Shown here in pieces: positions 18,123 through 27,420 of a stretch of DNA of 28,072 bases; within the stretch, counting starts at the first letter, position 1; each line of letters starts with the position of its first letter. Below the pieces are notes generated by a model. It worked only from the letters and a program-made list of their open reading frames with translations, was not told the origin of the DNA and made no database searches. The stretch comes from an uncultured Lachnospiraceae bacterium (GTDB lineage Bacteria; Bacillota; Clostridia; Lachnospirales; Lachnospiraceae), in contig CAJTNT010000045.1 in assembly GCA_910577785.1 (NCBI GenBank), forward strand, positions 1 through 28,072, in the 5' to 3' direction. Position numbers and translations under genes: made by a program.

Positions 18123-18993
18123 AGAATACGCCGACTATCAATAAGATTACCAGCAGCACATTCGCAACCGCCGCCCCCTTGCTGTACTTAAACATTTCAA
18201 AGGAAAGCTTATAAGAATATGTGGACAGCATATGGGTCGAATTTACCGGCCCGCCGCCCGTCATCACATACACCAGGTCAAACACCTTAAAGGTGTAAAT
18301 AAACCCTAAAATCAGCACCGACTCAATCGTTGGCCGCAGCAGCGGCAACGTAATCTTAAAAAACGACTGCAGCTTCCCCGCACCGTCAATGGAGGCGCTC
18401 TCATACAGTTCCTTGGGGATTGTAGTCAGCCCCGTGGAAATCAGAATCATATTAAACGGAATCCCTATCCACACATTGGCCGATATAATCGCCGCCAGAG
18501 CCGTATCTGCTGAAGTCAGCCAGTCAATGTTCTGGGAAATTATGCCCAGGCTCCTCAGGGCATAATTTAAGATCCCCACATCCGTGCCGAAAATAAACTT
18601 GAACATCAGCGCCGTAACCGTAATGGGAATCATCCACGGAATCAGCATCAGCCCCCGCACCGGCTTGGAAATCCGGAAATGCTGGTTGAAAAACAGCGCC
18701 AGCAAAAACCCAATCAGAAACTGCACGATCAGGCAGCATACCGTAAACAGCAGCGTATTAACTAACGACTTCGTAAACACCGGATCCTGGAAAATCTCTA
18801 TGTAATTCTTCAGCCCCACGAACGGCTTATCAGAAGCTGTCAGCGTCCTTACCGTCACATCCTGCAGGCTCAGCACAATATTTTTCACAATCGGGTATCC
18901 CACAAACACCAGCATATAGAGAAATGCCGGCAGCACAAACAGGATCCCCACATTGTCATATCTAAAAAAACCCTTTCTCTTTCTCCGCTCCAT
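18085..18993 (-). CDS. Sugar ABC transporter permease, MalF type (CUT1)
   Basis: Inner-membrane permease of 302 residues with about six helices, the first near residues 13-38 (GILFVLPAFLYMLVFVGYPI). The EAA-type loop reads YESASIDGAGKLQSFFKITLP. It pairs with the MalG-type permease downstream to form the channel. The ribosome site is within AAAGGTAGGTGGA. A hairpin stands between it and the solute-binding gene, so it is probably expressed at a lower level than the lipoprotein. The 3' end is duplicated (see repeat). Transport class is firm; the sugar is inferred from the neighbouring xylose-type enzymes. Confidence 0.93.
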   Translation of the reverse strand: MERRKRKGFFRYDNVGILFVLPAFLYMLVFVGYPIVKNIVLSLQDVTVRTLTASDKPFVGLKNYIEIFQDPVFTKSLVNTLLFTVCCLIVQFLIGFLLALFFNQHFRISKPVRGLMLIPWMIPITVTALMFKFIFGTDVGILNYALRSLGIISQNIDWLTSADTALAAIISANVWIGIPFNMILISTGLTTIPKELYESASIDGAGKLQSFFKITLPLLRPTIESVLILGFIYTFKVFDLVYVMTGGGPVNSTHMLSTYSYKLSFEMFKYSKGAAVANVLLVILLIVGVFYLRATKEEEGNG

Positions 18994-19041
18994 CCTGGTT
19001 CCACCTACCTTTTAAAAGTAATTGCACAAAAGTAACTGCAA

Positions 19042-19112
19042 AAAGCCCGCCGCATCAGAAAGAAGCACAAATCCTTACCTATCGTTCTTCTGTCTCCTTT
19101 GCGGCAGGCTTT
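19042..19112 (-). terminator. Intercistronic hairpin with T-tail after the binding-protein gene
   Basis: Outer arms AAAGCCCGCCGCA and TGCGGCAGGCTTT pair at 12 of 13 positions, and inner arms (CAGAA-GAA with TTCTTCTG) extend the structure. On the minus strand the stem runs into CTTTTTGC. It lies 104 bases after the binding-protein stop and 48 bases before the first permease start. It probably acts as a partial terminator or 3' stabiliser that leaves the lipoprotein message more abundant. Confidence 0.65.
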
Positions 19113-19216
19113 CTACTCTGCTATATTGGATCTTTCCGTTTCACTCACTATGGACCGCCTGGGCTCCCATCCGCTGCCGTCCTTTGCAGCAAACCGTCCT
19201 CTGGCTGCCGCCGTTC

Positions 19217-20575
19217 TTACTGGCCAACAATCCCATCAATTGTCTGCTGGGCAGTATCGGCTGCCTCCTGCGGCTCTTTCTCCCCTGTCATGACCTGATT
19301 GAAAGCAAGGGAAATGGCGTCGGATACTTCCGGCCACTCCGCCAGCGGCCCTCTGGCCTTGGCATAGCCTAACTGCTCGGTAAATGTCTCCATCACTGCG
19401 TCGCCGGAGAACTGGCCTTCGGCAATCGTCTTGTCAGCAGAGATATATCCAAAGGAATCCATCAGGAATTTCACCTGTGTCTCTTCTGTGGCATACTGCA
19501 GGAAACTCAAGGCGCCTTCTTCGTTCCCGCCTGCAATCACTGCATAATTTTCCCCGCCCAGGACAGACGCATAATCGCTGTCCTTCGGAATCAAGGCTAC
19601 ATTCCAGTTCAGATCCGGAGCTTCTTCCTTCATGGTCGGAATCTGCCACGGCCCATTTATCATCATTGCCACGTTTCCAGAGATAAACTGGTTCATCACA
19701 TCCCCCTGCGTCCAGTTAATGCACTCTTTGCTCATAGCGCCGGATTCCACCAGATCTTTGGCCAATGTAAGCGCTTTCACGCCGCCTTCGGAATTGATTT
19801 CATAAGAGCCTGCGCCCGTAGACCATACCCACGGCATAAAGTTAAACGTACCCTCTTCATTCTGCAGGCTGCAGAACGCAAGTCCTGTCACATTGTCTTT
19901 GGTCAGCTTCTGGGCTGTTTCCTTTAATTCCTCCCAGGTCGCAGGCGCCTGGCATCTTGCCTCCTTCAGCAAATCTTCATTGTAGTAAAGCCCCAAGCAG
20001 TTTACGCCGAACGGCACGCCGTATAATGTCCCGTCAATGGTACAGGAATCCACTGCGCCTTCAAAATAATTGCTTACATCAAACTTCCCGCCCAAATCTG
20101 CGAAAATACCCATCGTGGCATAAGACGCATGGTCCGGGGAATCCAGGATTGCAATGTCCGGCAGCTCATCTGCGGAAGCACCGATGGAAAGCTGCTTCTT
20201 AAAATCTGCGAACGGCACATACTTTGCGCTTACCTGAATCTCGCTCTGGGATGCATTGTAATCGCTGATTACCTTATCCAGCGCTTTCTGATGCCCTTCT
20301 GTCTCCCAGTAATACCAGATTGTCACATCACCTGCCGAATCTCCGCCAGAACTATCATTGGATGCTGTCTCATCCGATGTGCCATCTGATGCAGCGCCAT
20401 CATCTGACATACTGTCTGCGGGCGCCTGCTCATTCCCTGCCGCGCTGTCTTTGGATGCTTCACTGTTTGCTGCATCTGTTCCCTGGCTGGAGCCTGCATT
20501 TCCGCCGCAGCCGGCCAACAGGCCTACGCTTACCATTGCCGCCAATAAAAATGCGCCTACTTTTTTCAACTTCAT
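19217..20575 (-). CDS. Extracellular solute-binding lipoprotein of sugar ABC transporter
   Basis: Membrane-anchored sugar-binding protein of 452 residues. A lipoprotein signal peptide ends in LLAGC, with C23 as the lipidation site. It is followed by a Ser/Asp/Ala-rich linker to about residue 80, which lifts the domain off the membrane. The remainder is a type-1 family (MalE-like) binding fold, with typical stretches YYWETEGHQKALDKVISDYN and FISGNVAMMINGPWQIP. AAGGAGGAAAG lies before the ATG. It is the first gene of the transporter unit, with its own promoter and the shared operator-like motif. The ligand is not determined; xylose-containing oligosaccharides are inferred from context. Confidence 0.94.
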   Translation of the reverse strand: MKLKKVGAFLLAAMVSVGLLAGCGGNAGSSQGTDAANSEASKDSAAGNEQAPADSMSDDGAASDGTSDETASNDSSGGDSAGDVTIWYYWETEGHQKALDKVISDYNASQSEIQVSAKYVPFADFKKQLSIGASADELPDIAILDSPDHASYATMGIFADLGGKFDVSNYFEGAVDSCTIDGTLYGVPFGVNCLGLYYNEDLLKEARCQAPATWEELKETAQKLTKDNVTGLAFCSLQNEEGTFNFMPWVWSTGAGSYEINSEGGVKALTLAKDLVESGAMSKECINWTQGDVMNQFISGNVAMMINGPWQIPTMKEEAPDLNWNVALIPKDSDYASVLGGENYAVIAGGNEEGALSFLQYATEETQVKFLMDSFGYISADKTIAEGQFSGDAVMETFTEQLGYAKARGPLAEWPEVSDAISLAFNQVMTGEKEPQEAADTAQQTIDGIVGQ

Positions 20576-20646
20576 AATCTTTCCTCCTTGTCATGGTTCT
20601 TTTTTCGTTGTTGCCCTAGTAAATCATTTTTCTTGCTGATACTCTG

Positions 20647-20714
20647 ATTTTAACGGAAGAATGCCAGTCTGGAAACGGGATAATAATATAAAAGGTAGGC
20701 GTTCTTAAACTGAG
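20647..20714 (-). promoter_or_regulatory. Promoter and operator-like motif of the transporter unit
   Basis: The coding strand shows TAAAAT (20652-20647) with only a poor -35 (TTTCCA at 17-base spacing). At 20691-20714 is GTTTAA, five bases, CCTACCTTT, matching the motif before the giant gene and lying 38 bases upstream of the -10, against 39 there. It ends just short of the T-tract of the upstream operon's terminator. Confidence 0.6.
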
Positions 20715-20725
20715 TATCAAAAAAT

Positions 20726-20755
20726 GGGATGCGTCCTTTCCAAAAGACGCATCCC
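20726..20755 (-). terminator. Terminator of the kinase-regulator-xylB-isomerase unit
   Basis: A perfect 10-bp stem, GGGATGCGTC with GACGCATCCC, has a 10-base loop. On the minus strand it is followed by ATTTTTTG. It lies 73 bases after the isomerase stop codon and separates that unit from the transporter promoter. Confidence 0.9.
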
Positions 20756-20828
20756 GTCAGCCTTCCTATAACATAAATCCTATCGCTTTGCCCTCCTTAA
20801 TCATACGCGCCAGGAATACCCCTCTCTT

Positions 20829-22307
20829 TTAAGAACAGAAAGGATTTTCCGTAGGATAACGCATTCCCTTTGGCTGGTTAAATCCAATCTCTTCCACCGG
20901 CACGCCCAAATATTTGAAGACTTCATATAAAGCCTCGCCAAAATGCCCGAAGGCGACCGCCCCATGATGCGGGAAATTTTTCTCAATCAGCACATGGCGG
21001 TAAAACCTGCCCATTTCCGGTATTGCAAAGACACCGATTGCCCCAAAGGAGCGCGTGGCTACCGGCAGCACTTCCCCCTGTGCAATATAAGCGCGCAGCC
21101 TGGCGTCCGCCGTACTCTGCAGGCGGTAGAAGGTAATGTCGCCCGGCGCGATATCCCCTTCCAGGGTCCCCTGCGTCACTTCTTCCGGCAGGCTCCTTGC
21201 CATAATCAGCTGATACTTCATTTCGCAGAAGGACAGCTTGCCAGATGGCGTGTTCCCGCAGTGGAAGCCCATAAAGGTGTCTTTGAGGGTATAGGCAAAC
21301 TTTTCTTTGATTTCGCTTTCATACATATCGGCTGGCACAGAATTGTTGATGTCTAGGAGCGTCACTGCATCCTGGCTGACGGCCGTGCCAATAAATTCAC
21401 TTAAGGCTCCGTAAATATCCACTTCGCAGGATACAGGGATCCCCTTCTGCGTCAGGCGGCTGTTCACATAGCATGGCACGAACCCAAACTGCGTCTGGAA
21501 GGCCGGCCAGCACTTCCCTGCAACTGCCACATAATCGCGGCTGCCTTTATGGGCTTCGATCCAGTCCGTCAGGGTAAGCTCATATTGCGCCAGTTTTGCA
21601 AGAATTTCCGGCTTTTTGTTCCCTGCCCCCAGTTCTGCTTCCATTTCCGCCACGATTGCCGGGATCCTCGCGTCTCCATGATGCTTATGGAATGCCTCAA
21701 ATAGATCCAGTTCAGAATTTTCCTCAATTTCCACGCCCAGGTTGTACAGCTGCTGGATGGGGGCATTGCAGGCCAGGAAATTCTCCGGCCTTGGGCCGAA
21801 AGAAATAATCTTCAGGCTGCGGACGCCAATCACTGCCCTGGCGATGGGCGCAAACTTATGGATCATGTCGGCGCATTCAGCGGCAGTGCCTACCGGGTAT
21901 TCCGGGATATAGGCCTCCCCATGGCGCAGCTTCAGGTTATAGCTTGCATTGAGCATGCCGCAGTAGGCGTCGCCCCTGCCCTGGACCAGGTTCTCCCCGG
22001 TTTCCTCCGCTGCCGCAATGACCATCGCCGGCCCGTCAAATTCCTTGATCAGCAGCGTCTCCGGCGTTTCCGGGCCAAAATTCCCCAGGTAGACCGCCAG
22101 GGCGTTGCACCCCGCCCCTTTCAGGTCTGCAAGGGCTTCGCGCATATGGAGCTCGTTTTCCACGCAGACAGGACATTCATAGATTTCCCCGTATTTCTCC
22201 TGATATGCCTGGACCACGGCATTCCTCCTTGATACGGATAACGTCATGGGGAAACAGTCCCGACTGACCGCCACGACACCGATTTTTTCCTTGGGTAGAT
22301 GATTCAT
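20829..22307 (-). CDS. L-fucose isomerase family aldose-ketose isomerase
   Basis: Cytoplasmic manganese-dependent aldose-ketose isomerase of the FucI fold, 492 residues from the chosen start, somewhat shorter than E. coli FucI. Candidate metal ligands are E295 in SCEVDIYGAL, D319 in LLDINNS and H447/H448 in FPHHGAVAFGH, matching the Glu-Asp-His set of FucI. The start MNHLPKEK is preferred over one 24 codons upstream because AAGGAGAGG lies 8 bases before it. It is 168 bases after xylB in the same unit, and that gap has a 7-bp inverted repeat at 22349-22389. Since its partner is a xylulokinase and no xylA is seen, it may convert D-xylose to D-xylulose. D-arabinose, L-fucose or another aldose remains possible. 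Confidence 0.85.
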   Translation of the reverse strand: MNHLPKEKIGVVAVSRDCFPMTLSVSRRNAVVQAYQEKYGEIYECPVCVENELHMREALADLKGAGCNALAVYLGNFGPETPETLLIKEFDGPAMVIAAAEETGENLVQGRGDAYCGMLNASYNLKLRHGEAYIPEYPVGTAAECADMIHKFAPIARAVIGVRSLKIISFGPRPENFLACNAPIQQLYNLGVEIEENSELDLFEAFHKHHGDARIPAIVAEMEAELGAGNKKPEILAKLAQYELTLTDWIEAHKGSRDYVAVAGKCWPAFQTQFGFVPCYVNSRLTQKGIPVSCEVDIYGALSEFIGTAVSQDAVTLLDINNSVPADMYESEIKEKFAYTLKDTFMGFHCGNTPSGKLSFCEMKYQLIMARSLPEEVTQGTLEGDIAPGDITFYRLQSTADARLRAYIAQGEVLPVATRSFGAIGVFAIPEMGRFYRHVLIEKNFPHHGAVAFGHFGEALYEVFKYLGVPVEEIGFNQPKGMRYPTENPFCS

Positions 22308-22475
22308 GATTTTTTCCTCTCCTTCTTTTTTTGATAGAATGTTCTCTCGGAATCTCTTATGCCCTATTCCATTTGCCATTTAAGATTCCACAACATGAAC
22401 TTCCCCGGAGCGTTGCCCCATCTGCATGGGACATGTCCGGCACAGCAAATGCGCAGGCCTGCTGAACCGTTACAG

Positions 22476-23948
22476 CTATTGCCTTAATTTCTGGAACAGC
22501 TCCTTACAGGCAGGGTAAATCTCCCGGAACTGCTGGTAACGCTTCTCATAGGCGGCTGCCAGAGCCGGTTCCGGCGCAATGGCCGCCGCCGTCCTGACTA
22601 TTTTTTGTGCCGCTTCCTCCACGGAAGCATACTCCCCGCAGGCCACTGCGGCCAGCATGGCGCCGCCCAGGCTGGGGCCTTCTTCCTGTTCTGGCACGTC
22701 GACCTCAAGATTCAGCACATTGGCCAGGATCTTCCTCCAGAGCGGGCTTTTCGCCCCGCCGCCGCAGACCTTCGTCCGCTCCACGCGGATCCCCAGGGAC
22801 TTTGCGGCTTCCAGGGAATCCCGCAGGGCGAATGCCACGCCTTCGAGGACGGCCTGCGTCATGTCTGCCCGCGTGGTGTCCATCGTCAGCCCAATGAATG
22901 TCCCCCTGGCGTCCGGGTCATTGTGCGGGGAACGCTCCCCCATAAGGTAGGGCAGGAAAAACACATGGTTCTCCCCCAGCTTGCTAACCGCTCCCTGTTC
23001 CCCAGCGTAATCCTCTGTGCCAAGAACCTCTTCCATCCACCATCTGTTGCAGGACGCCGCGCTCAGCATACATCCCATCAGGTGGTATGCCCCATCCGCA
23101 TGCCCAAAGGCATGGAGGGCATTGCGTCTGTCTGTGCCAAACGTTTTGGATGAGATAAAAACCGTGCCGCTGGTCCCCAGGGAGATATTGCATGCCCCAT
23201 CCCCCACGGTTCCGGTCCCTACGGCCGCTGCTGCATTATCCCCAGCTCCTGCTGCAATTACGGTATGCCCTGGCAGGCCAAGTTCCGCCGCCACCTCCGG
23301 TTTCAGGCATCCCACAGCCTCATAACTTTCATAAACCTTCGGCAGCCATGCTTCCTGTACTCCGCAGATGGCGCACATTTCCTTTGACCAGCAGCGATGT
23401 TCCACATCAAACAGCAGCGTGCCGGATGCGTCTGAGACATCCGTGCAGTGGACGCCGCTTAAGCGGTAGGCCAGGTAATCCTTGGGCAGCATAATCTTGC
23501 AGATCCTGGCAAAATTCTCAGGCTCCTGCTTCTTCATCCACAGCAATTTCGGCGCGGTAAAGCCTGGGAATGAGATGTTGGCCGTATGCCTGGACAAAAC
23601 CTCCCTGCCAACCTCCTGGTTTAGGTAGTCGGATTCTGCCGCCGTACGTCCATCGTTCCAGAGGATGGCCGGGCGGATCACCTGATCCTCCCCGTCCAGA
23701 GCCACCAGACCGTGCATCTGGCCGCCAAAGCTGATGCCTGCGACCTGGGACTTATCCTGCCCTTCCAGCAGCTCCCTGAGGCCGGCAACGGTCTCCTGGT
23801 ACCAGTCCTGGGGATCCTGCTCAGCCCATCCCGGCCTGGGGAAGCGGATGGGGTATTCCCGGCTTACTGTTTTTAAAATCCTGCCGTCCCCCTGCATCAG
23901 CAAAAGCTTTACGGCGGAAGTGCCTAAATCAATTCCTATATAGTCCAT
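22476..23948 (-). CDS. xylB: Xylulokinase (FGGY family)
   Basis: Cytoplasmic kinase that phosphorylates D-xylulose to D-xylulose 5-phosphate for the pentose phosphate pathway. At 490 residues it has the family length. Motifs include the N-terminal nucleotide loop GIDLGTSAVKLLL (5-17), the substrate-site GGQMHG (75-80) typical of XylB, WNDGRTAAE (97-105), FTAPKLLW (130-137), and the catalytic aspartate D237 in GAGDNAAAAVGTG. The second-domain region has CGGGAKSPLWRKILANVL. Start AAAGGAGGAGAATATG is strong. The response regulator gene ends only 24 bases upstream, placing sensor, regulator and kinase in one transcript. The match to XylB is closer than to FucK or RhaB, but FGGY specificity can shift. 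Confidence 0.9.
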   Translation of the reverse strand: MDYIGIDLGTSAVKLLLMQGDGRILKTVSREYPIRFPRPGWAEQDPQDWYQETVAGLRELLEGQDKSQVAGISFGGQMHGLVALDGEDQVIRPAILWNDGRTAAESDYLNQEVGREVLSRHTANISFPGFTAPKLLWMKKQEPENFARICKIMLPKDYLAYRLSGVHCTDVSDASGTLLFDVEHRCWSKEMCAICGVQEAWLPKVYESYEAVGCLKPEVAAELGLPGHTVIAAGAGDNAAAAVGTGTVGDGACNISLGTSGTVFISSKTFGTDRRNALHAFGHADGAYHLMGCMLSAASCNRWWMEEVLGTEDYAGEQGAVSKLGENHVFFLPYLMGERSPHNDPDARGTFIGLTMDTTRADMTQAVLEGVAFALRDSLEAAKSLGIRVERTKVCGGGAKSPLWRKILANVLNLEVDVPEQEEGPSLGGAMLAAVACGEYASVEEAAQKIVRTAAAIAPEPALAAAYEKRYQQFREIYPACKELFQKLRQ

Positions 23949-23972
23949 ATTCTCCTCCTTTGTCTGAATGCT

Positions 23973-25502
23973 TCATTTATACATCTTCCGATAATTTGCC
24001 GGGGAATACCCCGTGCATTCCCGGAAGACCTTGCCGAAATACTTACTGTCCGTATAGCCCACCTCGCGGGCAATCTCATACTGTTTCATCTGCGTGCCAA
24101 TCAGGAGTTCCTTGGCTTTGTTCACCCGGTAATTTTTCAGGTAACTGGTATAAGTCTCCCCTACTTCTTTGTGGAACTGCATGCTCAAGTACTCCGGCGT
24201 GACATTTAATTTCGCCGCAATCTCATCCAGGGTAATGCCAGACTGGTAGAACTCATGGATCATGCTCTTGATGCGCCTTACGGTCAGGTGCGCCACTTCC
24301 TCCTCCGTATCCGCCTGTGCCCGCAGCTTGCCCAGCACTTCCTCCACCGCCTCCTTCAACTCCTGAAAGGTTTTTGCGCCCATAATCCGGTCCAGAACCT
24401 TCTGCTGGCTCAGGCTGGCGTAATCCAGCATGCCTATCTCATTTGTGACATGGATGAACGCCCAGACAAAACGGACATAGCATTCCTTGATATCCTTTGG
24501 CGCATAGATCCTTCCATCCGCAAAGTATTGGTGGAAGCTTCTCACTACCTTGCCAACCTGCTGTGGCTCACCCAGGCACAGTTCTGTCTTTAGGCGGTTT
24601 TCCAGCTCGATCGGATAGATACAGACAGACGCCTGCACCTGTTTTATCTGTGGATATGCAATCAGGACGTCCTGCCCCAAGGGAATGCTCCATTCCATCA
24701 CGCTGTAAAGCGTCTCAAATTTTGTTCTAATGTCCTGGATTCCCTCTGCCTCTATCCAGCCAACGCAGCCCTGCCAGCCGGCGCTGGCGCTGACCTTTAA
24801 CAGCCAGACCTGGAGGCTGCGCTTTAATTCCTGGAGGCTCCCGAACTGATAGATCATCACCAGCAGTGACTGCTCATAATCTGCCTGGATAAAGCAGAAT
24901 TCCAATCCCTTCTTCCATTTCAGCATCTGGCTCCATTCCCGCTCGGCCTTCTGTACGTGATCCTGGTAACCGCTCCCCAGATAGATGCATATTTCCACAA
25001 TTTTCTGCCCATTTTGGATGCCAAAACGTTTCCCCAAATATTCCTGTACAGAATCATCTGCCTTAAGCTGCCCATATAGGATTGTAGCAGCCACCTGCTC
25101 TAACGTCCCCAATGTTTCCGGCTGAGCCGCCTTTTCCTTTTCAATCTTCATCTCTATGGAATGCATCGTGCAAGAAAACTCATCTACGGAAATGGGCTTT
25201 AACAGATAGTCTGTCACGCCCAGCCCCAGAGCCTGCTTGGCATAATCAAACTCAGAATACGCGCTCAGGATAATGGTCTTTACCTGGATCCCCTGCTCCT
25301 GCATTCTTTTGAGCATTTCCAAGCCTCCCATTTCCGGCATGCGGATATCCGCAATCACAAGGTCTGGCTGAACCTGCTGGATCAGAGCCAGGCCCTCCAG
25401 CCCATTTTCTGCGCCCCCGGCAAACTCATGCCCCATCGTTTCCAGCAAGCCCTGGATTCCCTCCCGGATCCTGATTTCATCTTCCACTACTACAACTCTC
25501 AT
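23973..25502 (-). CDS. YesN-type response regulator with AraC DNA-binding domain
   Basis: Two-component response regulator of 509 residues. The receiver domain (1-~118) has the acidic pair E7/D8, phospho-acceptor D52 in IADIRMPEMGG, S80 and K102 (LLKPIS). A long YesN-type middle region follows, then an AraC helix-turn-helix pair at ~405-509 (ITLDEIAAKLNVTPEYLSMQFHKE and IAREVGYTDSKYFGKVFRE). The start is ambiguous: GTG at 25505 and ATG at 25502 both follow AGGAAGG, and ATG is chosen here. It begins 27 bases after the kinase gene and ends 24 bases before xylB. It is likely the activator of the whole locus, binding the motif found before all three units. Confidence 0.93.
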   Translation of the reverse strand: MRVVVVEDEIRIREGIQGLLETMGHEFAGGAENGLEGLALIQQVQPDLVIADIRMPEMGGLEMLKRMQEQGIQVKTIILSAYSEFDYAKQALGLGVTDYLLKPISVDEFSCTMHSIEMKIEKEKAAQPETLGTLEQVAATILYGQLKADDSVQEYLGKRFGIQNGQKIVEICIYLGSGYQDHVQKAEREWSQMLKWKKGLEFCFIQADYEQSLLVMIYQFGSLQELKRSLQVWLLKVSASAGWQGCVGWIEAEGIQDIRTKFETLYSVMEWSIPLGQDVLIAYPQIKQVQASVCIYPIELENRLKTELCLGEPQQVGKVVRSFHQYFADGRIYAPKDIKECYVRFVWAFIHVTNEIGMLDYASLSQQKVLDRIMGAKTFQELKEAVEEVLGKLRAQADTEEEVAHLTVRRIKSMIHEFYQSGITLDEIAAKLNVTPEYLSMQFHKEVGETYTSYLKNYRVNKAKELLIGTQMKQYEIAREVGYTDSKYFGKVFRECTGYSPANYRKMYK

Positions 25503-25529
25503 CACGTTTTCCTTCCTGGTTTTTGCCCA

Positions 25530-27308
25530 TTATACCACTGGCAGTTCCATAAATACCCTGGTATATGCGCCTTCCTGGCTCTCTACATGGACATGCGCCT
25601 GCCCTTCATAATACAGTTTGATACGGTACAATGCATTCTGCATCCCGATATGGCTGCGGCTTCCTTCCCCCAAGTATACGCCCTGGTTAATCGCCTCCAC
25701 GATGTGTCCCGGCATCCCCTTCCCATTGTCCTCAAGCTGAACTTTGAGGATGCCGCCCTCCAGTTCCATACAGATGCTTATCCTGGGGTTCCGCTTTACG
25801 CCCTCAAATCCATGGACGAAGCTGTTTTCAATAAAGGGCTGGAACAATAACTTATGCACCCTTGCCTCCATCACTTCCGCCGGTATGCTGATGCGGCTCT
25901 CCAGCTGGTTTTTCAGGCGGTTCTGCTGTAGGAACAGATACTGCTTGAGCCATTCATATTCTTCGCGGATCGTTACAATCCCGTTACTGTTGTCAATCCC
26001 ATAACGCAGGATCCTGGCCAGGGCTGTGATTGCGCGGCTGATATCAAATTCCTTCCGGCCAATGGCAATCCAATTGATGGTGTCCAGGGTGTTGTACAGA
26101 AAATGGGGGTTTATCTGGGCTTCTAGGGCTATAATCTCCGCATCTTTCCGCTGGCGGCTTAATTCCTTCTCCCGCTCTACGGATTCTACCAGGCGATCCA
26201 TTGTGTAGTTGTACTGGCGCGCAATGGCTTCTACCTCGCTTGGCATTTTCCCGTCGATCCGCACCCGTTCCTGGAGCCTGCCTTCGCCAGCAGACTGCAT
26301 GATCTTCACAACCGACCGCACAGACCTGGTAAGCCTCTGGGCCAGAAGCAGGATAATGACCAGCAGGACGGCAATAAAGCCAGCCAGCATTAAAAATGTA
26401 AGCCTTTGCTGGCTTCCTATTTTTTCCAGAATCTCTTCCTGGCTGGAGACATTGACAATCTCCCACCCTAATTTCTCATCCTGGATGGCGTCCACGCAGA
26501 CGCCATCTCCAGAGAAAATACCCTGCTCCATAGCAAATTTCTCATAAGCCTGCATTTTACCGCCGCCCCCAAACCCGATCGGGCTGCCCAGAAGGCTTTT
26601 ATTCTGAAAGGACACCAGATTCCCTGCCTGGTCTACGATAAAGCAATAAGCCGCCAAGCCTTCCCTGCCCCCCGTGCAGATATTCTCCAGCATTTCTTCG
26701 TCAATCCCCAAGATCACAATGCCAATCTGCTTATTCTGTTTCTTGAAATCTACCACCTGATGAACCATATGGAACAGATAATGTTCCTCATTCTGAGAAT
26801 TTGCCGCTTTTTCCGTCGGTATGAAGTGGGTGCCTTTCTGGCCAATATACCTTTCATACAGTTCCTTCTGGCTGATGCCCAGGCCAGAAATCCAGGAGTT
26901 CCTGGTCGTTGACCCCGTAATGGTATCGTAGAATACCAGGGTGCCGTTTTCCGTAATGATGGAAATATCCTTGATATAATCCTTCACATAAAAGTAGCCG
27001 CGCAGCATACGCCTGAGCTGGTTTTTACTGACCACCAGCTCTTCCTCCTGGTTAATGCGGTTCATCAGGCCGATGACGTCATCGTTGGAATAAATTTGGT
27101 ACAGGACGTCCTCATAGGACTCTATGCTAATATCAAGCGCCGTCTCCGTACGGCTTAAATTATATTTCATCAAGTCGTTGTTGTTCCCATTTACAATATC
27201 CAAGATATTCCAGTAAGAGAACAGATTTATTATGACAATGGGGATAATGGAAGTCACCAAAAAGGAACCGATCAATTGGACGCTAAGGCTTTTCCGGCTT
27301 CTGTTCAT
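25530..27308 (-). CDS. YesM-type sensor histidine kinase
   Basis: Membrane sensor kinase of 592 residues. TM1 is at ~12-33 and TM2 at ~302-323, bounding a ~270-residue extracellular sensor region. A HAMP linker (~324-378) follows, then a His_kinase domain with phospho-acceptor H402 in QINPHFLYNTLD, and an ATP-binding domain with DNGKGMPG. The ATG at 27308 is chosen because AGGAGG lies 7 bases upstream; an in-frame GTG at 27323 would place that site inside the coding region. The kinase is first in a unit with its regulator, xylB and the isomerase. It probably senses an extracellular sugar, perhaps through the solute-binding protein as in other Firmicutes systems (inference). Confidence 0.93.
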   Translation of the reverse strand: MNRSRKSLSVQLIGSFLVTSIIPIVIINLFSYWNILDIVNGNNNDLMKYNLSRTETALDISIESYEDVLYQIYSNDDVIGLMNRINQEEELVVSKNQLRRMLRGYFYVKDYIKDISIITENGTLVFYDTITGSTTRNSWISGLGISQKELYERYIGQKGTHFIPTEKAANSQNEEHYLFHMVHQVVDFKKQNKQIGIVILGIDEEMLENICTGGREGLAAYCFIVDQAGNLVSFQNKSLLGSPIGFGGGGKMQAYEKFAMEQGIFSGDGVCVDAIQDEKLGWEIVNVSSQEEILEKIGSQQRLTFLMLAGFIAVLLVIILLLAQRLTRSVRSVVKIMQSAGEGRLQERVRIDGKMPSEVEAIARQYNYTMDRLVESVEREKELSRQRKDAEIIALEAQINPHFLYNTLDTINWIAIGRKEFDISRAITALARILRYGIDNSNGIVTIREEYEWLKQYLFLQQNRLKNQLESRISIPAEVMEARVHKLLFQPFIENSFVHGFEGVKRNPRISICMELEGGILKVQLEDNGKGMPGHIVEAINQGVYLGEGSRSHIGMQNALYRIKLYYEGQAHVHVESQEGAYTRVFMELPVV

Positions 27309-27420
27309 AAACGCCCTCCTCACTCTTCAAAACTTCATAGAAATCCAGGCGGCTTTCTTATATCCCGCTACGAAATGTGGGGATCCGTCAATTACATTTA
27401 CTGTATATATGGATACTTTT

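Noticed and set aside
19004..19012. CCTACCTTT block before the MalF-type permease, resembling the shared operator block.
   Set aside because: It is in the opposite orientation, lacks the GTTTAR half, and is explained by the ribosome site of that gene.
20670..20683. Possible catabolite-control (cre) site, TGGAAACGGGATAA, in the transporter promoter.
   Set aside because: The second half-site departs from the consensus at several positions, so the match is too weak to call.
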